A stretch of DNA of 41,552 nt from Firmicutes bacterium UBA3738 (GCA_002372505.1 DFGY01000095.1:1-41552), one strand, 5' to 3'; numbered from the stretch's first letter, positions 22,788-30,348 are shown. A program made the numbers and translations. The notes: generated from the sequence alone by a model not told the origin.

Positions 22788-22967
22788 TCATACGTTTACC
22801 GTCTTGCATTCTGCCAGAAATTTCTCAAGATCGGTTCCGCGGACTTTTTTGGCGCCGAGTTTTATGGCTGGAAGTTTCCCTTCGTTGATCAGACCGTAAA
22901 CATAATTACGATTAACCATCAGGATCTTTGCAACTTCCGGCACTGTGTACAAAGGCTTATACTCCAT
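22788..22967 (-). CDS. Excisionase-like helix-turn-helix protein, 59 aa
   Basis: YTVPEVAKILMVNRNYVYGLINEGKLPAIKLG is split by turns as in winged-helix excisionase (HTH_17/MerR-like) DNA-binding domains; ends VRGTDLEKFLAEC. AAAGGAGG seven bases before ATG 22967. It overlaps the previous stop by 11 bases. Located between repressor and replication genes, so excisionase or early regulator are both possible. Confidence 0.75.
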   Translation of the reverse strand: MEYKPLYTVPEVAKILMVNRNYVYGLINEGKLPAIKLGAKKVRGTDLEKFLAECKTVNV

Positions 22968-23127
22968 TATTTCCTCCTTTTATTCCTGTTCCGGCCATAT
23001 ATCCGTCTACGTAGCCAGTCAGCAGCGTTTCCAATGTGAGCCGTAACTGATTATCTTCGATCGAGCTGATCGTCTGGCTCAGTGTGGTTGCATTACCGAT
23101 CTGTGCCTTTGATACTTCTTCCGACAT
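22957..23127 (-). CDS. Small hypothetical protein, 56 aa
   Basis: Strong ribosome site (AAAGGAG) before ATG 23127, TAA at 22957. MSEEVSKAQIGNATTLSQTI.. forms one amphipathic helix followed by a helix with a Gly-rich tail. Shares its end with the start of the excisionase-like gene. Unknown function. Confidence 0.7.
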   Translation of the reverse strand: MSEEVSKAQIGNATTLSQTISSIEDNQLRLTLETLLTGYVDGYMAGTGIKGGNNGV

Positions 23128-23149
23128 ACGTTTCTCCTTTCTTTGGGTT

Positions 23150-23244
23150 TTTGCCGCCGCCAGGTTACAAATCTATGGAGCATAAAAAATGAATCATATC
23201 AGCAATACTTATACGTACACACATACTTAAAAAGCGGCGGCAAA
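23150..23244 (-). promoter_or_regulatory. Long inverted repeat in the leader of the 56-aa gene
   Basis: TTTGCCGCCGC (23150-23160) and its perfect inverse GCGGCGGCAAA (23234-23244) enclose 73 nt. In the minus-strand RNA the pair lies just before the ribosome site of the gene starting at 23127. It may present or hide that site, or be joined to the tRNA-like element directly upstream. Confidence 0.6.
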
Positions 23245-23345
23245 TATCGCACGTGGAACTTGAATCCACAAAGACCGGTCCCGGCAGGTTCCACGGAAGC
23301 CTCTTGAACGCGTAACCCGCTCACGGTCATTTGCCTAAGTGCGAC
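23245..23345 (-). ncRNA. tRNA-like structured RNA element, about 101 nt
   Basis: The ends pair as a seven-bp acceptor-like stem (GTCGCAC with GTGCGAT) plus a discriminator-like A. A canonical T-arm precedes the 3' strand (GTGGA-TTCAAGT-TCCAC). Inside are a GACCG/CGGTC stem and a five-bp stem with a seven-base loop (GAGCG-GGTTACG-CGTTC). It has no normal D-arm and no U33, so it is not a usual tRNA. An alternative 8-bp pairing (CGTGGAAC / GTTCCACG) would break the T-arm. It lies between two early genes. Confidence 0.35.
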
Positions 23346-23369
23346 AAAAACTTTAGAGTCAGGCTTTAT

Positions 23370-23567
23370 TTATATAAAATCGCCTGCAACATCCAGAATC
23401 GCGCCGAGAATTACGACAGTCATCCCATCTTGTAACATTCTCGTTGCGAACATGTGGTCGTGTTCTGCGAACAGAATCGCCACTATGATAAAGAGCATTG
23501 CTCCCATCATCAGTCCCATTCCTGCCTGATGGCAGGTTTTTCTAACTTTCTTGTGTCGTCTTGTCAT
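23370..23567 (-). CDS. Small membrane protein, 65 aa
   Basis: MTRRHKKVRKTCHQAG is a basic, cytoplasmic N-terminus. Two hydrophobic segments follow: GLMMGAMLFIIVAILFA and MTVVILGAILDVAGDFI. Starts at 23567 (ATG) or 23573. Early position suggests a membrane-acting modulator (superinfection exclusion, for instance). That is inference. Confidence 0.65.
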   Translation of the reverse strand: MTRRHKKVRKTCHQAGMGLMMGAMLFIIVAILFAEHDHMFATRMLQDGMTVVILGAILDVAGDFI

Positions 23568-23582
23568 AATCATTTCTCTCCT

Positions 23583-23771
23583 TTACACTACGGTTATTTG
23601 CATCCGTTCTGTCCGCGTTATTCCCGCACTGGTCAATGCCTTTTCAATGGCCTCGTCTTTTGACCGTGCTCTTGCAGATATGATCCGGAAAAGCTCATAT
23701 TCTGGAAACAGAACACCGGGAAGCTCTCCGGCTTTTACTGTGACAAGATAGAGCCTAGTCGCATTTTCCAT
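23583..23771 (-). CDS. Small hypothetical protein, 62 aa
   Basis: Start at 23771 (MENATRLYLVTVKAGEL) with GGGGG five bases before it. Beta strands then helix (ARARSKDEAIEKAL). Overlaps the gene upstream by 17 bases. No family recognised. Confidence 0.6.
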   Translation of the reverse strand: MENATRLYLVTVKAGELPGVLFPEYELFRIISARARSKDEAIEKALTSAGITRTERMQITVV

Positions 23772-23997
23772 AATCGCCCCCGGCAATCTCCCACTGAAAG
23801 CCTTCAATATCTAACAGCCGGTAATATCCGTCGGCTTCTCTTGTCAATGTAAAGCTGATCTGCATTGCATCTAGCACAGAACACATGCCTTCCAGCTTTG
23901 CGTGAGCCTTTAAACGTGCAGATCCGCTCGCTGCGTTGCATAGTGCCATCTGTTTTGCAATCATGGTTCCTGTCAGGAATAAACCGCTAGTTTTCAT
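23755..23997 (-). CDS. Hypothetical protein, 80 aa
   Basis: Start at 23997 (MKTSGLFLTG) with a strong AGGAGGGAGG; the open frame to 24051 has none. Helical middle (ARLKAHAKLEGMCSVLDAM) and a beta end (FTLTREADGYYRLLDIEGF). No family recognised. Confidence 0.6.
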   Translation of the reverse strand: MKTSGLFLTGTMIAKQMALCNAASGSARLKAHAKLEGMCSVLDAMQISFTLTREADGYYRLLDIEGFQWEIAGGDYGKCD

Positions 23998-24075
23998 AAT
24001 CCTCCCTCCTAATGTTTTTGTATCTATATGTGTCAATACGTATAGATACAAAATGATGTTGTTTCCTAAACAATA

Positions 24076-24561
24076 TCAGCCGAATTTTTCCGAACTGATC
24101 GTTTCGTAGTCACCGTTTATATCGTATTCACGTATTTCAACGGTTCCGAATTGGCCTTCAGGAAGCTTGTCAATCTTCCTAAACTCAATATATTGTCTTG
24201 CTGTGAGTCGTTTCTGAATACGTTCGCTGCTCGTCATCCAGTTCCCGTTTCTGCATAATCGCAGCACGACTTCGTAACCATTAAGTAGCGCTTTCACCTT
24301 TTCGCCGGTTTCGTCGATTTCTTCCGGAGTCGGTTCGTCACTTAGAAAGTTTCTATTGATATAAAATTTTCTTCCTGTATGACGATCTCTTATGAACCAT
24401 ACAGACGGATCATAGATCCGCATCCGTTCCATGGCTTCGATTTCGTCAATACAATCATTGTTAAGGGCCTCTTTCCACTTGGAAGTAAGCCATGCAATAG
24501 CTTCTTCAAAGTCGTCTACTTCCTGTGTGTTTTGACCACAATCATATAAACTGAATCGCAT
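24076..24561 (-). CDS. First gene of the early operon, hypothetical, 161 aa
   Basis: ATG 24561 is chosen (GGAAG eight bases before it); 24576 is also in frame and its lead is Glu-rich (MEEEEM). Acidic alpha/beta protein with a WLTSKWKEALNND helix and a C-terminal 'TARQYIEFRKIDKLPEGQFG' region. Transcribed right from the lysogeny promoter, so perhaps a regulator or antirepressor; the sequence shows no motif that proves it. Confidence 0.65.
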   Translation of the reverse strand: MRFSLYDCGQNTQEVDDFEEAIAWLTSKWKEALNNDCIDEIEAMERMRIYDPSVWFIRDRHTGRKFYINRNFLSDEPTPEEIDETGEKVKALLNGYEVVLRLCRNGNWMTSSERIQKRLTARQYIEFRKIDKLPEGQFGTVEIREYDINGDYETISSEKFG

Positions 24562-24583
24562 TTCCTCTTCTTCCATTTAATTT

Positions 24584-24612
24584 GCGGGACCTGCATGAGG
24601 GACAGGCCCCGC
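24584..24612 (-). promoter_or_regulatory. Leader hairpin before the early operon
   Basis: GCGGGGCCTG / CAGGTCCCGC (with one G-U pair in the minus-strand RNA) ahead of the first early gene. No U-run, so a structural leader element rather than a terminator. Confidence 0.5.
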
Positions 24613-24683
24613 GGATTTGGGGTTATTGTGGTGCAAGATATAAATGAGGAATTCTCTTGCTGTAAGATATTAAATACCTTACG

Positions 24684-24760
24684 GTAACATCATATTATCA
24701 CTGCGTAACTTTGTCAATAACTAATGTAACTTGTGGTAACTGATTTTGTTGAAAAGTTAC
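24684..24760. promoter_or_regulatory. Divergent lysogeny promoters with a phased operator array
   Basis: Minus-strand early promoter: TTGACA (24717-24712), 17 nt, TATGAT (24694-24689). Plus-strand repressor promoter: TTGAAA (24749-24754), 17 nt, TATTAT (24772-24777). GTAAC/GTTAC pentamers start at 24684, 24705, 24726, 24736 and 24756, steps of 21, 21, 10 and 20 bp, that is, on one face of the helix. They overlap both promoters, as expected for the binding sites of the repressor encoded at 24807. Confidence 0.8.
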
Positions 24761-24806
24761 TTCTGCGATGATATTATCTATTTAACATAGAGGAAAGGAG
24801 TCGAAC

Positions 24807-25190
24807 ATGAGTGAAGGAAGCCGAATCAAGGAATTGCGGAAACAAAAAGGGCTGACGTTGAGCGAATTTGGCGATCGGCTTGGTGTGACAAAGGTAACGA
24901 TATCGCGGCTTGAAAACGGAGTGAACAAAGTCACCACGCAAATGAGAGCTGCAATCTGCCGCGAATATAATGTATCGGAAGAATGGCTCTTAACCGGCGA
25001 AGGTGAAATGTTCAAACCGATTGCGTCGGATGAAGTAGACGCACTGGTGCAGAAATATAATCTGGATGATAAGGCGCGTGCGATCATTGAGAAATTCATT
25101 GTATTGCAGCCGTCGGAACAGGAGACGATCCTGGACTTTGTGGCATCAGTATCAAAAGAAATGCTGAAAAGCGAAGAAAAAAAGAAGTAA
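24807..25190 (+). CDS. CI-like repressor, HTH_XRE, 127 aa
   Basis: Strong site GAAAGGAG before the ATG. The N-terminal HTH reads RIKELRKQKGLTLSEFGDRL then GVTKVTISRLENG, a standard XRE domain. The remainder is helical, with EYNVSEEWLLTGEGEMF (typical for short clostridial phage repressors) and a Lys-rich end. There is no LexA-like peptidase domain, so induction must work without RecA-driven self-cleavage, for example through an antirepressor. It should bind the GTAAC array and keep the early promoter off. Confidence 0.9.
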   Translation: MSEGSRIKELRKQKGLTLSEFGDRLGVTKVTISRLENGVNKVTTQMRAAICREYNVSEEWLLTGEGEMFKPIASDEVDALVQKYNLDDKARAIIEKFIVLQPSEQETILDFVASVSKEMLKSEEKKK

Positions 25191-25196
25191 AAGAAA

Positions 25197-25224
25197 ACCG
25201 CCCTACTTGCGTAGAGCGGTTCTT
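25197..25224 (+). terminator. Weak terminator between repressor and integrase
   Basis: ACCGC-C-CTAC-TTGC-GTAG-A-GCGGT hairpin (one internal mismatch) followed by TTCTT. It may reduce readthrough from repressor to integrase. Confidence 0.55.
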
Positions 25225-25304
25225 AGTCCCTTGGGAAGGACTCAACTAATTGTCTGCAAGATATAGTTTACCTTCCCATTGTAAAAAAAGCAAGGAGGAA
25301 AACT

Positions 25305-26486
25305 ATGGCAGGACTTAGAGTTGAAAAACACGGAAACACATGGCGATATCGTTTTGACGCGGCACCAGTAGACGGGAAACGAAAACGGATCGGTAAGTCC
25401 GGCTTCCGGACAAAAGGCGAAGCAATCAAGGCCGGAACAGAGGCTATGAACGAATACCTGAATGCCGGCTCTCAATTTCAGATTATAGAAATGTCTATGG
25501 CCGACTTTCTGGATGAATGGTATGAGCTGAATAAAGGATTCTTCAAGCCGGTCACACTGGTAAATTATCGCTATCAGATCGACCACTTTATAAAGCCTTA
25601 TATCGGCGCTTATTACCTTAATTCCATATCGCCTAGAACAATACAGCAGTTCTTAAACGATCTGTTTCAGAAGGGCCTTGCACGGTCCTCTATCAGCAAT
25701 ATTAAAGCCAGGTTAAACTCTGCGTTTGACTGGGGAATACAGATGGAATATGTAAAGAATAATCCGGTAAAATCATGCCGTGTCCCGTCAAACAGAGTAG
25801 AAGGCAGTGAAAAGAAGCAGCGGCATGTATATATATCCGCAGAGGACCGCGAGAAGATCTTCAAACGGTTTGAAAAGACTCCGTACTATCTTTTATTGAT
25901 GATCGGATATCGTGCCGGCCTTCGCGCCGGTGAGGCTCTCGGCCTGTGCTGGGAAGATATCGACTTCCATAACGGTACATTGACGGTGAACCGGCAAGTA
26001 CAGCAGATCGGCAAGGAACCACGCATATTTGTAACACGGCCGAAATACGATTCCGTGAGAACGTTCCGTATTGATTCAAGGCTCCTGAGCCTGCTGAAAC
26101 GCAAACAGATGGATGTAATGCATCAGCGGACAAAGTACGGAGAATATTACACAAACTATTATTTGCAGCCAGACGGTTATCTTGAAACAGAGCCGGAAGG
26201 AAAGCCGATGAACTTTATCAATGTGCGTGAAAACGGGAAGCTTCTCCGGCCGAAGTCCTTGTTTGGAGTCTATACCGTTGTCCATAATGAACTAGGCATT
26301 CCGTACTTTGATTTCCACTCGCTGCGCAAAACACACTGTACAGAAATGATTGCAGGCGGAGCAAATCCAAAGGATGTACAGGCGCGTCTTGGCCACAAAA
26401 ATATTACGGAAACGCTGAATGTCTATGCAGAAGCCACCCGTGAAATGGAAGATCAGAGCATTACTGTTCTGGAAAATATGGCATAA
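25305..26486 (+). CDS. int: Tyrosine-recombinase integrase, 393 aa
   Basis: Site AAGGAGG eight bases before ATG. N-terminal arm-binding domain (GNTWRYRFDAAPVDGKRKRI), SAM-like core-binding domain (ADFLDEWYELNKGF...QQFLNDLF), catalytic domain with RAGLRAGEALGLCWEDID (first Arg), HSLRKTHCT (His-x-x-Arg), LGHKNITETLNVY (nucleophile Tyr). Full length and all catalytic motifs present. It catalyses phage integration at the attP that lies directly behind it. Confidence 0.95.
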   Translation: MAGLRVEKHGNTWRYRFDAAPVDGKRKRIGKSGFRTKGEAIKAGTEAMNEYLNAGSQFQIIEMSMADFLDEWYELNKGFFKPVTLVNYRYQIDHFIKPYIGAYYLNSISPRTIQQFLNDLFQKGLARSSISNIKARLNSAFDWGIQMEYVKNNPVKSCRVPSNRVEGSEKKQRHVYISAEDREKIFKRFEKTPYYLLLMIGYRAGLRAGEALGLCWEDIDFHNGTLTVNRQVQQIGKEPRIFVTRPKYDSVRTFRIDSRLLSLLKRKQMDVMHQRTKYGEYYTNYYLQPDGYLETEPEGKPMNFINVRENGKLLRPKSLFGVYTVVHNELGIPYFDFHSLRKTHCTEMIAGGANPKDVQARLGHKNITETLNVYAEATREMEDQSITVLENMA

Positions 26487-26489
26487 AGT

Positions 26490-26821
26490 TGGCCCCAATG
26501 GCCCCAAAAAACAAATGGCCCCAATATGGCCCCAAAGACAGAAATAAAAGGGATTTCTCAATGTGAGAATCCCTTTTATTTTTACTTATTTGTGGCTATA
26601 TTACGTGCTTCCTTATAGTCGAATCACGATCAACATTCTCACAATTATGGTATTTGAACCTTATAATCAACCGCAAAACCAATATGTATCATAGCGTCAT
26701 AGTGAATATCTAAAAAGCACGTGTTTCTGCGGTTATAATATTTACAGAGTATCTATATATATTTTTTTACATTATAGAATCCGACAGAATATTTTAGGGC
26801 ATGGCCCCAAAATGGCCCCAA
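26490..26821. other. Probable attP with TGGCCCCAA arm-type sites
   Basis: Six direct copies of TGGCCCCAA: 26490, 26499, 26516 and 26527 next to the integrase stop, and 26802 and 26813 at the far side. Such flanking repeats are the arm-type binding sites of tyrosine integrases. The core must lie in the AT-rich 26590-26790; I cannot place it without the host site. Confidence 0.7.
26546..26581. terminator. Bidirectional terminator after the integrase
   Basis: AAAAGGGATT / AATCCCTTTT stem with an inner CTCA / TGAG extension around loop ATG (one bulge), A-run before and TTTTATTTTT after. It lies between the two groups of arm sites. Confidence 0.8.
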
Positions 26822-26825
26822 AATC

Positions 26826-27683
26826 CTAATTGAGATACCATATAGCCTGCCGGCCAATTTCATCCGTGCGATAGATTGCTCCCTCAAGTCCGCCGCTAGG
26901 CTGTGCGTAATACCATGCATTATCAACCTGAAACCATCCTGTTTGCAGCTTTCCTGTCTTATCAAAATAGTATCTGTGATGATTGATTGTCATGAATCCG
27001 TGTGCGTTCACTCCCGGAGCAATTCGGTAATACCATGAACCATCTTCCGTATGAATCCAATGTGGCCCTTTTTCCTCGTCTTTCCAATAATCTTTCACGC
27101 ATACGTCCATGTCGATCTCTTTGGCCGGGATCCCCGGAACAACTCCTTTCCAGGAATACTGATGTACCGTATAACTTCCTTTTGGCGAAAGTCTTGTTGT
27201 TCCATTGTCGTTTTTCGGAACCCGTGCAGCCCACCAATCTACCGCAGGTAGCTTATTCCATTTGATCAGGTTATCGTGCCAATGCTGGTTAGTATAAATT
27301 CCTACATTGTACGCGCTTCTAAAACGTATTGTCTCGATGAATTTGTTTGCTATGGCCGTGATCTTATCCGCGCCGAGGGCTGCTTGGTTTTCCCATTCAA
27401 GATCTAACCATATCGGCATATCCAGTGGCCGGCCGGCCATAATGTCACATACACGGTTTGCTTCTTCGATTGCGTCATTTTCACTCAATGCATAGGAATA
27501 GATATACACTCCTACTTTCATTCCTACAGATCGTGCTCCATTGTAGTTGTTCTCAAATTGCGGATCAGTTGTCTTATTCCGCTTGCAGATCCGGAAGATA
27601 CCAAAATCATAGCCGGCCGCCTTCACTTTTGGCCAATCAACGGTTCCCTGGTATTCACAAATGTCGAACCCTCTATATTCCAT
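26826..27683 (-). CDS. Endolysin, GH25 lysozyme with cell-wall-binding repeats, 285 aa
   Basis: GFDICEYQGTVDW, ...DFGIFRICKRN, YIYSYALSENDAIEEA, MPIWLDLEWE, HQYSWKG...DMDVCV: the full glycosyl-hydrolase 25 (muramidase) pattern, with the Asp/Glu of LDLEWE as catalytic candidates (about 1-205). The C-terminal 80 residues hold GSWYYRIAPG, YYFDKTGKLQTGWFQ and AWYYAQPSGGL: choline-binding-like (CW_binding) repeats for wall attachment. It cuts murein at the end of the cycle, after the holin. Last gene of the late operon. Confidence 0.9.
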   Translation of the reverse strand: MEYRGFDICEYQGTVDWPKVKAAGYDFGIFRICKRNKTTDPQFENNYNGARSVGMKVGVYIYSYALSENDAIEEANRVCDIMAGRPLDMPIWLDLEWENQAALGADKITAIANKFIETIRFRSAYNVGIYTNQHWHDNLIKWNKLPAVDWWAARVPKNDNGTTRLSPKGSYTVHQYSWKGVVPGIPAKEIDMDVCVKDYWKDEEKGPHWIHTEDGSWYYRIAPGVNAHGFMTINHHRYYFDKTGKLQTGWFQVDNAWYYAQPSGGLEGAIYRTDEIGRQAIWYLN

Positions 27684-27700
27684 AAATAATTCCTCCTTAA

Positions 27701-27733
27701 TAAAAGGACCGGCAGCACTCTATGCCGCCGGTC
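27701..27733 (-). terminator. Hairpin with partial U-run between holin and endolysin
   Basis: Eleven-pair stem GACCGGCGGCA / TGCTGCCGGTC (one G-U), loop TAGAG, followed by CTTTTATT in the minus-strand RNA. It ends only part of the transcripts, so it may tune lysozyme levels. Confidence 0.6.
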
Positions 27734-27748
27734 GAAAGGTGTAATGAT

Positions 27749-28021
27749 TTAATTTAATTTCTTGCGCTGCTTATTGATCTGGTCAATGCCTGTGGCGGCT
27801 AATCCAGATACAATGCCAATGGCCATTGCGTTGATAAAATCATGTGCAGGGAAATCCGGCATGACATACATTCCAACAATACCGAATATAGCTCCTACGA
27901 TTCCACAAATAACCGGAATGGCCTTATTTGGAATGATATCATCCGATACTATTCGGCAGGCCATTCCTGCCAGATATGCAATGACGGTAATGGCAGCGAC
28001 AGATGCAATTCCTAATTCCAT
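27749..28021 (-). CDS. Holin, 90 aa
   Basis: Three hydrophobic segments (SVAAITVIAYLAGMACRI; AIPVICGIVGAIFGIVGMYV; AMAIGIVSGLAATGIDQI) and a basic C-terminus (NKQRKKLN): typical small phage holin, similar to the A118-like group. It sits directly before the endolysin. It would form the lesions that release the lysozyme. Confidence 0.85.
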   Translation of the reverse strand: MELGIASVAAITVIAYLAGMACRIVSDDIIPNKAIPVICGIVGAIFGIVGMYVMPDFPAHDFINAMAIGIVSGLAATGIDQINKQRKKLN

Positions 28022-28030
28022 AAGTGCTCC

Positions 28031-28345
28031 TTAAAACTCCGTTACCTGTGTTTTCTGCATCTCCTTATTCAGCTCATTTGCATAGGAATCCTGTGCAATA
28101 GACTGGTCAATGACTTCTGCTACAGTGCGCGGGAGACGAAGAGGCACACCGCGTGGAACGGAATACTTCTTACCGTTGATAATTACATTCAGCGGATCCT
28201 TGTAACGGTCTCCATCCCGGAAAAGCGGTATATGGTCCACATAGTCATCATCCTGTGCGGTATCAGGAGTCTTTGCTTCCTGTACGGTATCTTCAGAAGT
28301 CTTTGCTTCCTCTACTGATTCTGTATTATTGTTTGTCTTTGCCAT
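28031..28345 (-). CDS. Hypothetical head-associated protein, 104 aa
   Basis: Acidic, disordered N-terminus (Thr/Glu/Asp, 1-40), then VDHIPLFRDGDRYKDPLNVI and NGKKYSVPRGVPLRLPRTVA, helical end. This C-terminal pattern is common right after capsid genes in Firmicutes phages, but without a proven function. A role in the virion is inferred from position. Confidence 0.6.
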   Translation of the reverse strand: MAKTNNNTESVEEAKTSEDTVQEAKTPDTAQDDDYVDHIPLFRDGDRYKDPLNVIINGKKYSVPRGVPLRLPRTVAEVIDQSIAQDSYANELNKEMQKTQVTEF

Positions 28346-28358
28346 ATTTTCCTCCTGT

Positions 28359-28376
28359 GCGGGGAAAAATCCCCGC
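28359..28376. other. Hairpin after the capsid gene
   Basis: GCGGGGA-aaaa-TCCCCGC, perfect seven-pair stem. No U-run on the sense strand. Possibly an mRNA end-stabilising structure for capsid mRNA. Confidence 0.55.
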
Positions 28377-28381
28377 TTTAG

Positions 28382-29365
28382 TTATTCATTAAATGTGCAG
28401 GCGGTCTCAATTCGAACCATGTAGTCCTCTACAAGACGCTCTGCGGTCTTGGTTGCCTTCCAACCTACTGTTGAACGCTGATCGAGTGGATCTGCTGTAC
28501 CTGCGGAACCCTTCTGCTTAACGATGAGCTGTAAGCCGCCGCCTTCGATGTTGGTGGTGCCGTATGCATTGGCAGCAATGATCAGTGTGGAATAGATATC
28601 CATGCCGGATGCTCCAGCGCCTTCGAAGATCTTTCCTTCTGTGGTCTCTACGAAACGGACACCAGCGATCTTACCGATCTCATTCTCATACATGTGTTCT
28701 GGAGATGTATATTTCTGCCATTCAACCCAGTTTGGATCAGACATAAGATCATATGAAACATCCGGATGAATAATTCCAACGAAATCACCGTTAATGGTTT
28801 TTGCATTCTGTCTCTTCAGTGTTCTTACAGCAGCACGAATGGCCTTTACTGTAAGAGTATCAGATGCAGTGATAGCGGCTCGGTTTGCACGCTCGCCCTC
28901 ATGATACTGTACGTTTGTACCACCGTTAAGAATCTCTCTTACAACGGTATCGAGTGAGCGGCCTGCCTGAGAACCGATCAGCTGTACAGCCTCTGTCTTA
29001 ACATTATCGATTGCAGTAAGATCAAGAAGATCTGTGATTACTACGTATCCACCATACTGTGAAACGGTAGCAGTGATAGCGGATGTATCGAGTGCCTGGC
29101 CTTCCGGTGTAACACCCTCAACAAGGGCATTTGTGATCTTTGCAAGCGGATTGAACTTTCTGAACTCGATGGTCTTACCAGAACCGGCCGGAATATTTCT
29201 CTTCTGGCCAAACTGATCATGTACAAGCTCTGCCTCAGCAAGATCAATGAGATAATCAGAGTAGTAAGTCTTGATCTCTGGTCTCAGGTCGTTTCCGGTT
29301 GCCTGGGATGTAGTTGCGTTGATTACGGTATCAAAGGTATGAAGATTTAAAAGATATTTATACAT
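28382..29365 (-). CDS. Major capsid protein, N4-gp56 family, 327 aa
   Basis: Contains LIDLAEAELVHDQFGQKRNI and KTIEFRKFNPLAKITNALVE, then QYGGYVVITDLLDLTAIDN, the signature of the N4-gp56 capsid family, with an HK97-like fold. Length is usual. Its first residues, MYKYLLNLHTFDT, carry a motif that also starts the scaffold protein and resembles Prp cleavage sites (LNLQFFA). A processed N-terminus is therefore likely. Ribosome site AAGGAG five bases before ATG 29365. It follows the scaffold gene. Confidence 0.9.
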   Translation of the reverse strand: MYKYLLNLHTFDTVINATTSQATGNDLRPEIKTYYSDYLIDLAEAELVHDQFGQKRNIPAGSGKTIEFRKFNPLAKITNALVEGVTPEGQALDTSAITATVSQYGGYVVITDLLDLTAIDNVKTEAVQLIGSQAGRSLDTVVREILNGGTNVQYHEGERANRAAITASDTLTVKAIRAAVRTLKRQNAKTINGDFVGIIHPDVSYDLMSDPNWVEWQKYTSPEHMYENEIGKIAGVRFVETTEGKIFEGAGASGMDIYSTLIIAANAYGTTNIEGGGLQLIVKQKGSAGTADPLDQRSTVGWKATKTAERLVEDYMVRIETACTFNE

Positions 29366-29374
29366 AAAAGCTCC

Positions 29375-30259
29375 TTAATTGAAGCGGACACTGCCTAACA
29401 TAGACTGTCTTGCAATCTCTGCTCTCTCCTGTCGTGATAGTTTATGTACATCTTTTTGCACCTTTGCAGAAGCTTGCCCACCGATTGCGCTTTCTCTTGG
29501 CCGCGACGATCTGCGCGCAGCCATATCCTCTGCCGTGGCCTGTCGTACAGCTTTGGCTGTATCCTGCATGGCGCCGGTAAGAATATCCTTTCCATGGACA
29601 GCATAGAATGCACGTTCAATGGATAAGCCGCTTCGTAACGCAGTTTCAAAGTCTGGATTGGTCAATTCCTGATCCAGGTTAAAGTCCGGGAAGATCTGCT
29701 TCAGATTGTTGCTCTGATTTTCCCATTCTTCCATCTGCCTCTGAATCTGCTGAGAGCGCTGTGCATTTAGCTGCTCCTGCCGGAATTTCCGGTTCTCACG
29801 TTCCAGCATATCCCAATTACGCTGTTCCTCGATGGTTCTTCCATTTGCTTCTGCTCGTTCCGCATAGAGATAGTCGTCCTGTTGGAGCGCCTGTGTAATA
29901 GCATTTACATCATGCGTATCCTCGATTCCGTACTTCGTGGCCAGCATATCCAGGATAGAATCCGTTGCTTTCATCTGTGACTTAATTGTCTTGTAGTCCT
30001 TGAAGCGCTGGTTAAATCTTTCCTGGAACCACTTATTTGCTTCATCTTTATGCTGCGAAACATAGTCCTCAAAAGATGGTACTTGTACCGACGTGGCGTC
30101 CGTCGAATTGTCCGGACCAGCAAAAAGTCCGTTCGCCCCATTGTCCCCAGCGGCGGCCTGGGAAGATTCTCCGCCCGCTTCTCCTGCACCTGCGGCACCA
30201 GCGGCTGCGCCACCGCCTTCGCCATCAAATGTGTGGAGATTTAATAGAAATTCATACAT
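29375..30259 (-). CDS. Scaffold protein, 294 aa
   Basis: Start at 30259 (MYEFLLNLHTFDGEG) has GGAGGG six bases before it; a start at 30292 would extend into the leader. Ala/Gly/Glu-rich linker (14-50), then a long helical region with ENRKFRQEQLNAQRSQQIQR, and a basic C-terminus (SRQERAEIARQ) that can bind the capsid. Placed directly before the capsid gene, as usual. It shares the N-terminal motif LLNLHTFD with the capsid protein. Confidence 0.85.
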   Translation of the reverse strand: MYEFLLNLHTFDGEGGGAAAGAAGAGEAGGESSQAAAGDNGANGLFAGPDNSTDATSVQVPSFEDYVSQHKDEANKWFQERFNQRFKDYKTIKSQMKATDSILDMLATKYGIEDTHDVNAITQALQQDDYLYAERAEANGRTIEEQRNWDMLERENRKFRQEQLNAQRSQQIQRQMEEWENQSNNLKQIFPDFNLDQELTNPDFETALRSGLSIERAFYAVHGKDILTGAMQDTAKAVRQATAEDMAARRSSRPRESAIGGQASAKVQKDVHKLSRQERAEIARQSMLGSVRFN

Positions 30260-30310
30260 ATTTGTCCCTCCGCGGTCTTTCCCGTGAGTCAAGGTTTTTC
30301 CTATGGTATA

Positions 30311-30348
30311 TTCATATCACATAGATAATGCCTATTAGCACCGACCTA
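30311..30348 (-). promoter_or_regulatory. Late promoter before the scaffold gene
   Basis: TAGGTCGGTGC (30348-30338) with TATGAA at 21 nt (30316-30311), or ATATGA at 20. The motif overlaps the TAG stop of the gene upstream; no terminator in between. Leader of about 45 nt to ATG 30259. Confidence 0.7.

Noticed and set aside
23199..23330. 43-codon frame MTVSGLRVQEAS.. over the structured RNA
   Set aside because: Weak ribosome site; looks like the translation of a structural RNA.
23245..23345. Functional tRNA (a UUA-reading suppressor was considered)
   Set aside because: No U33, no D-arm and an overlong variable part; kept only as a tRNA-like element.
25242..26561. Several minus-strand frames opposite repressor and integrase
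   Set aside because: Shadows of the integrase; no ribosome sites or recognisable proteins.
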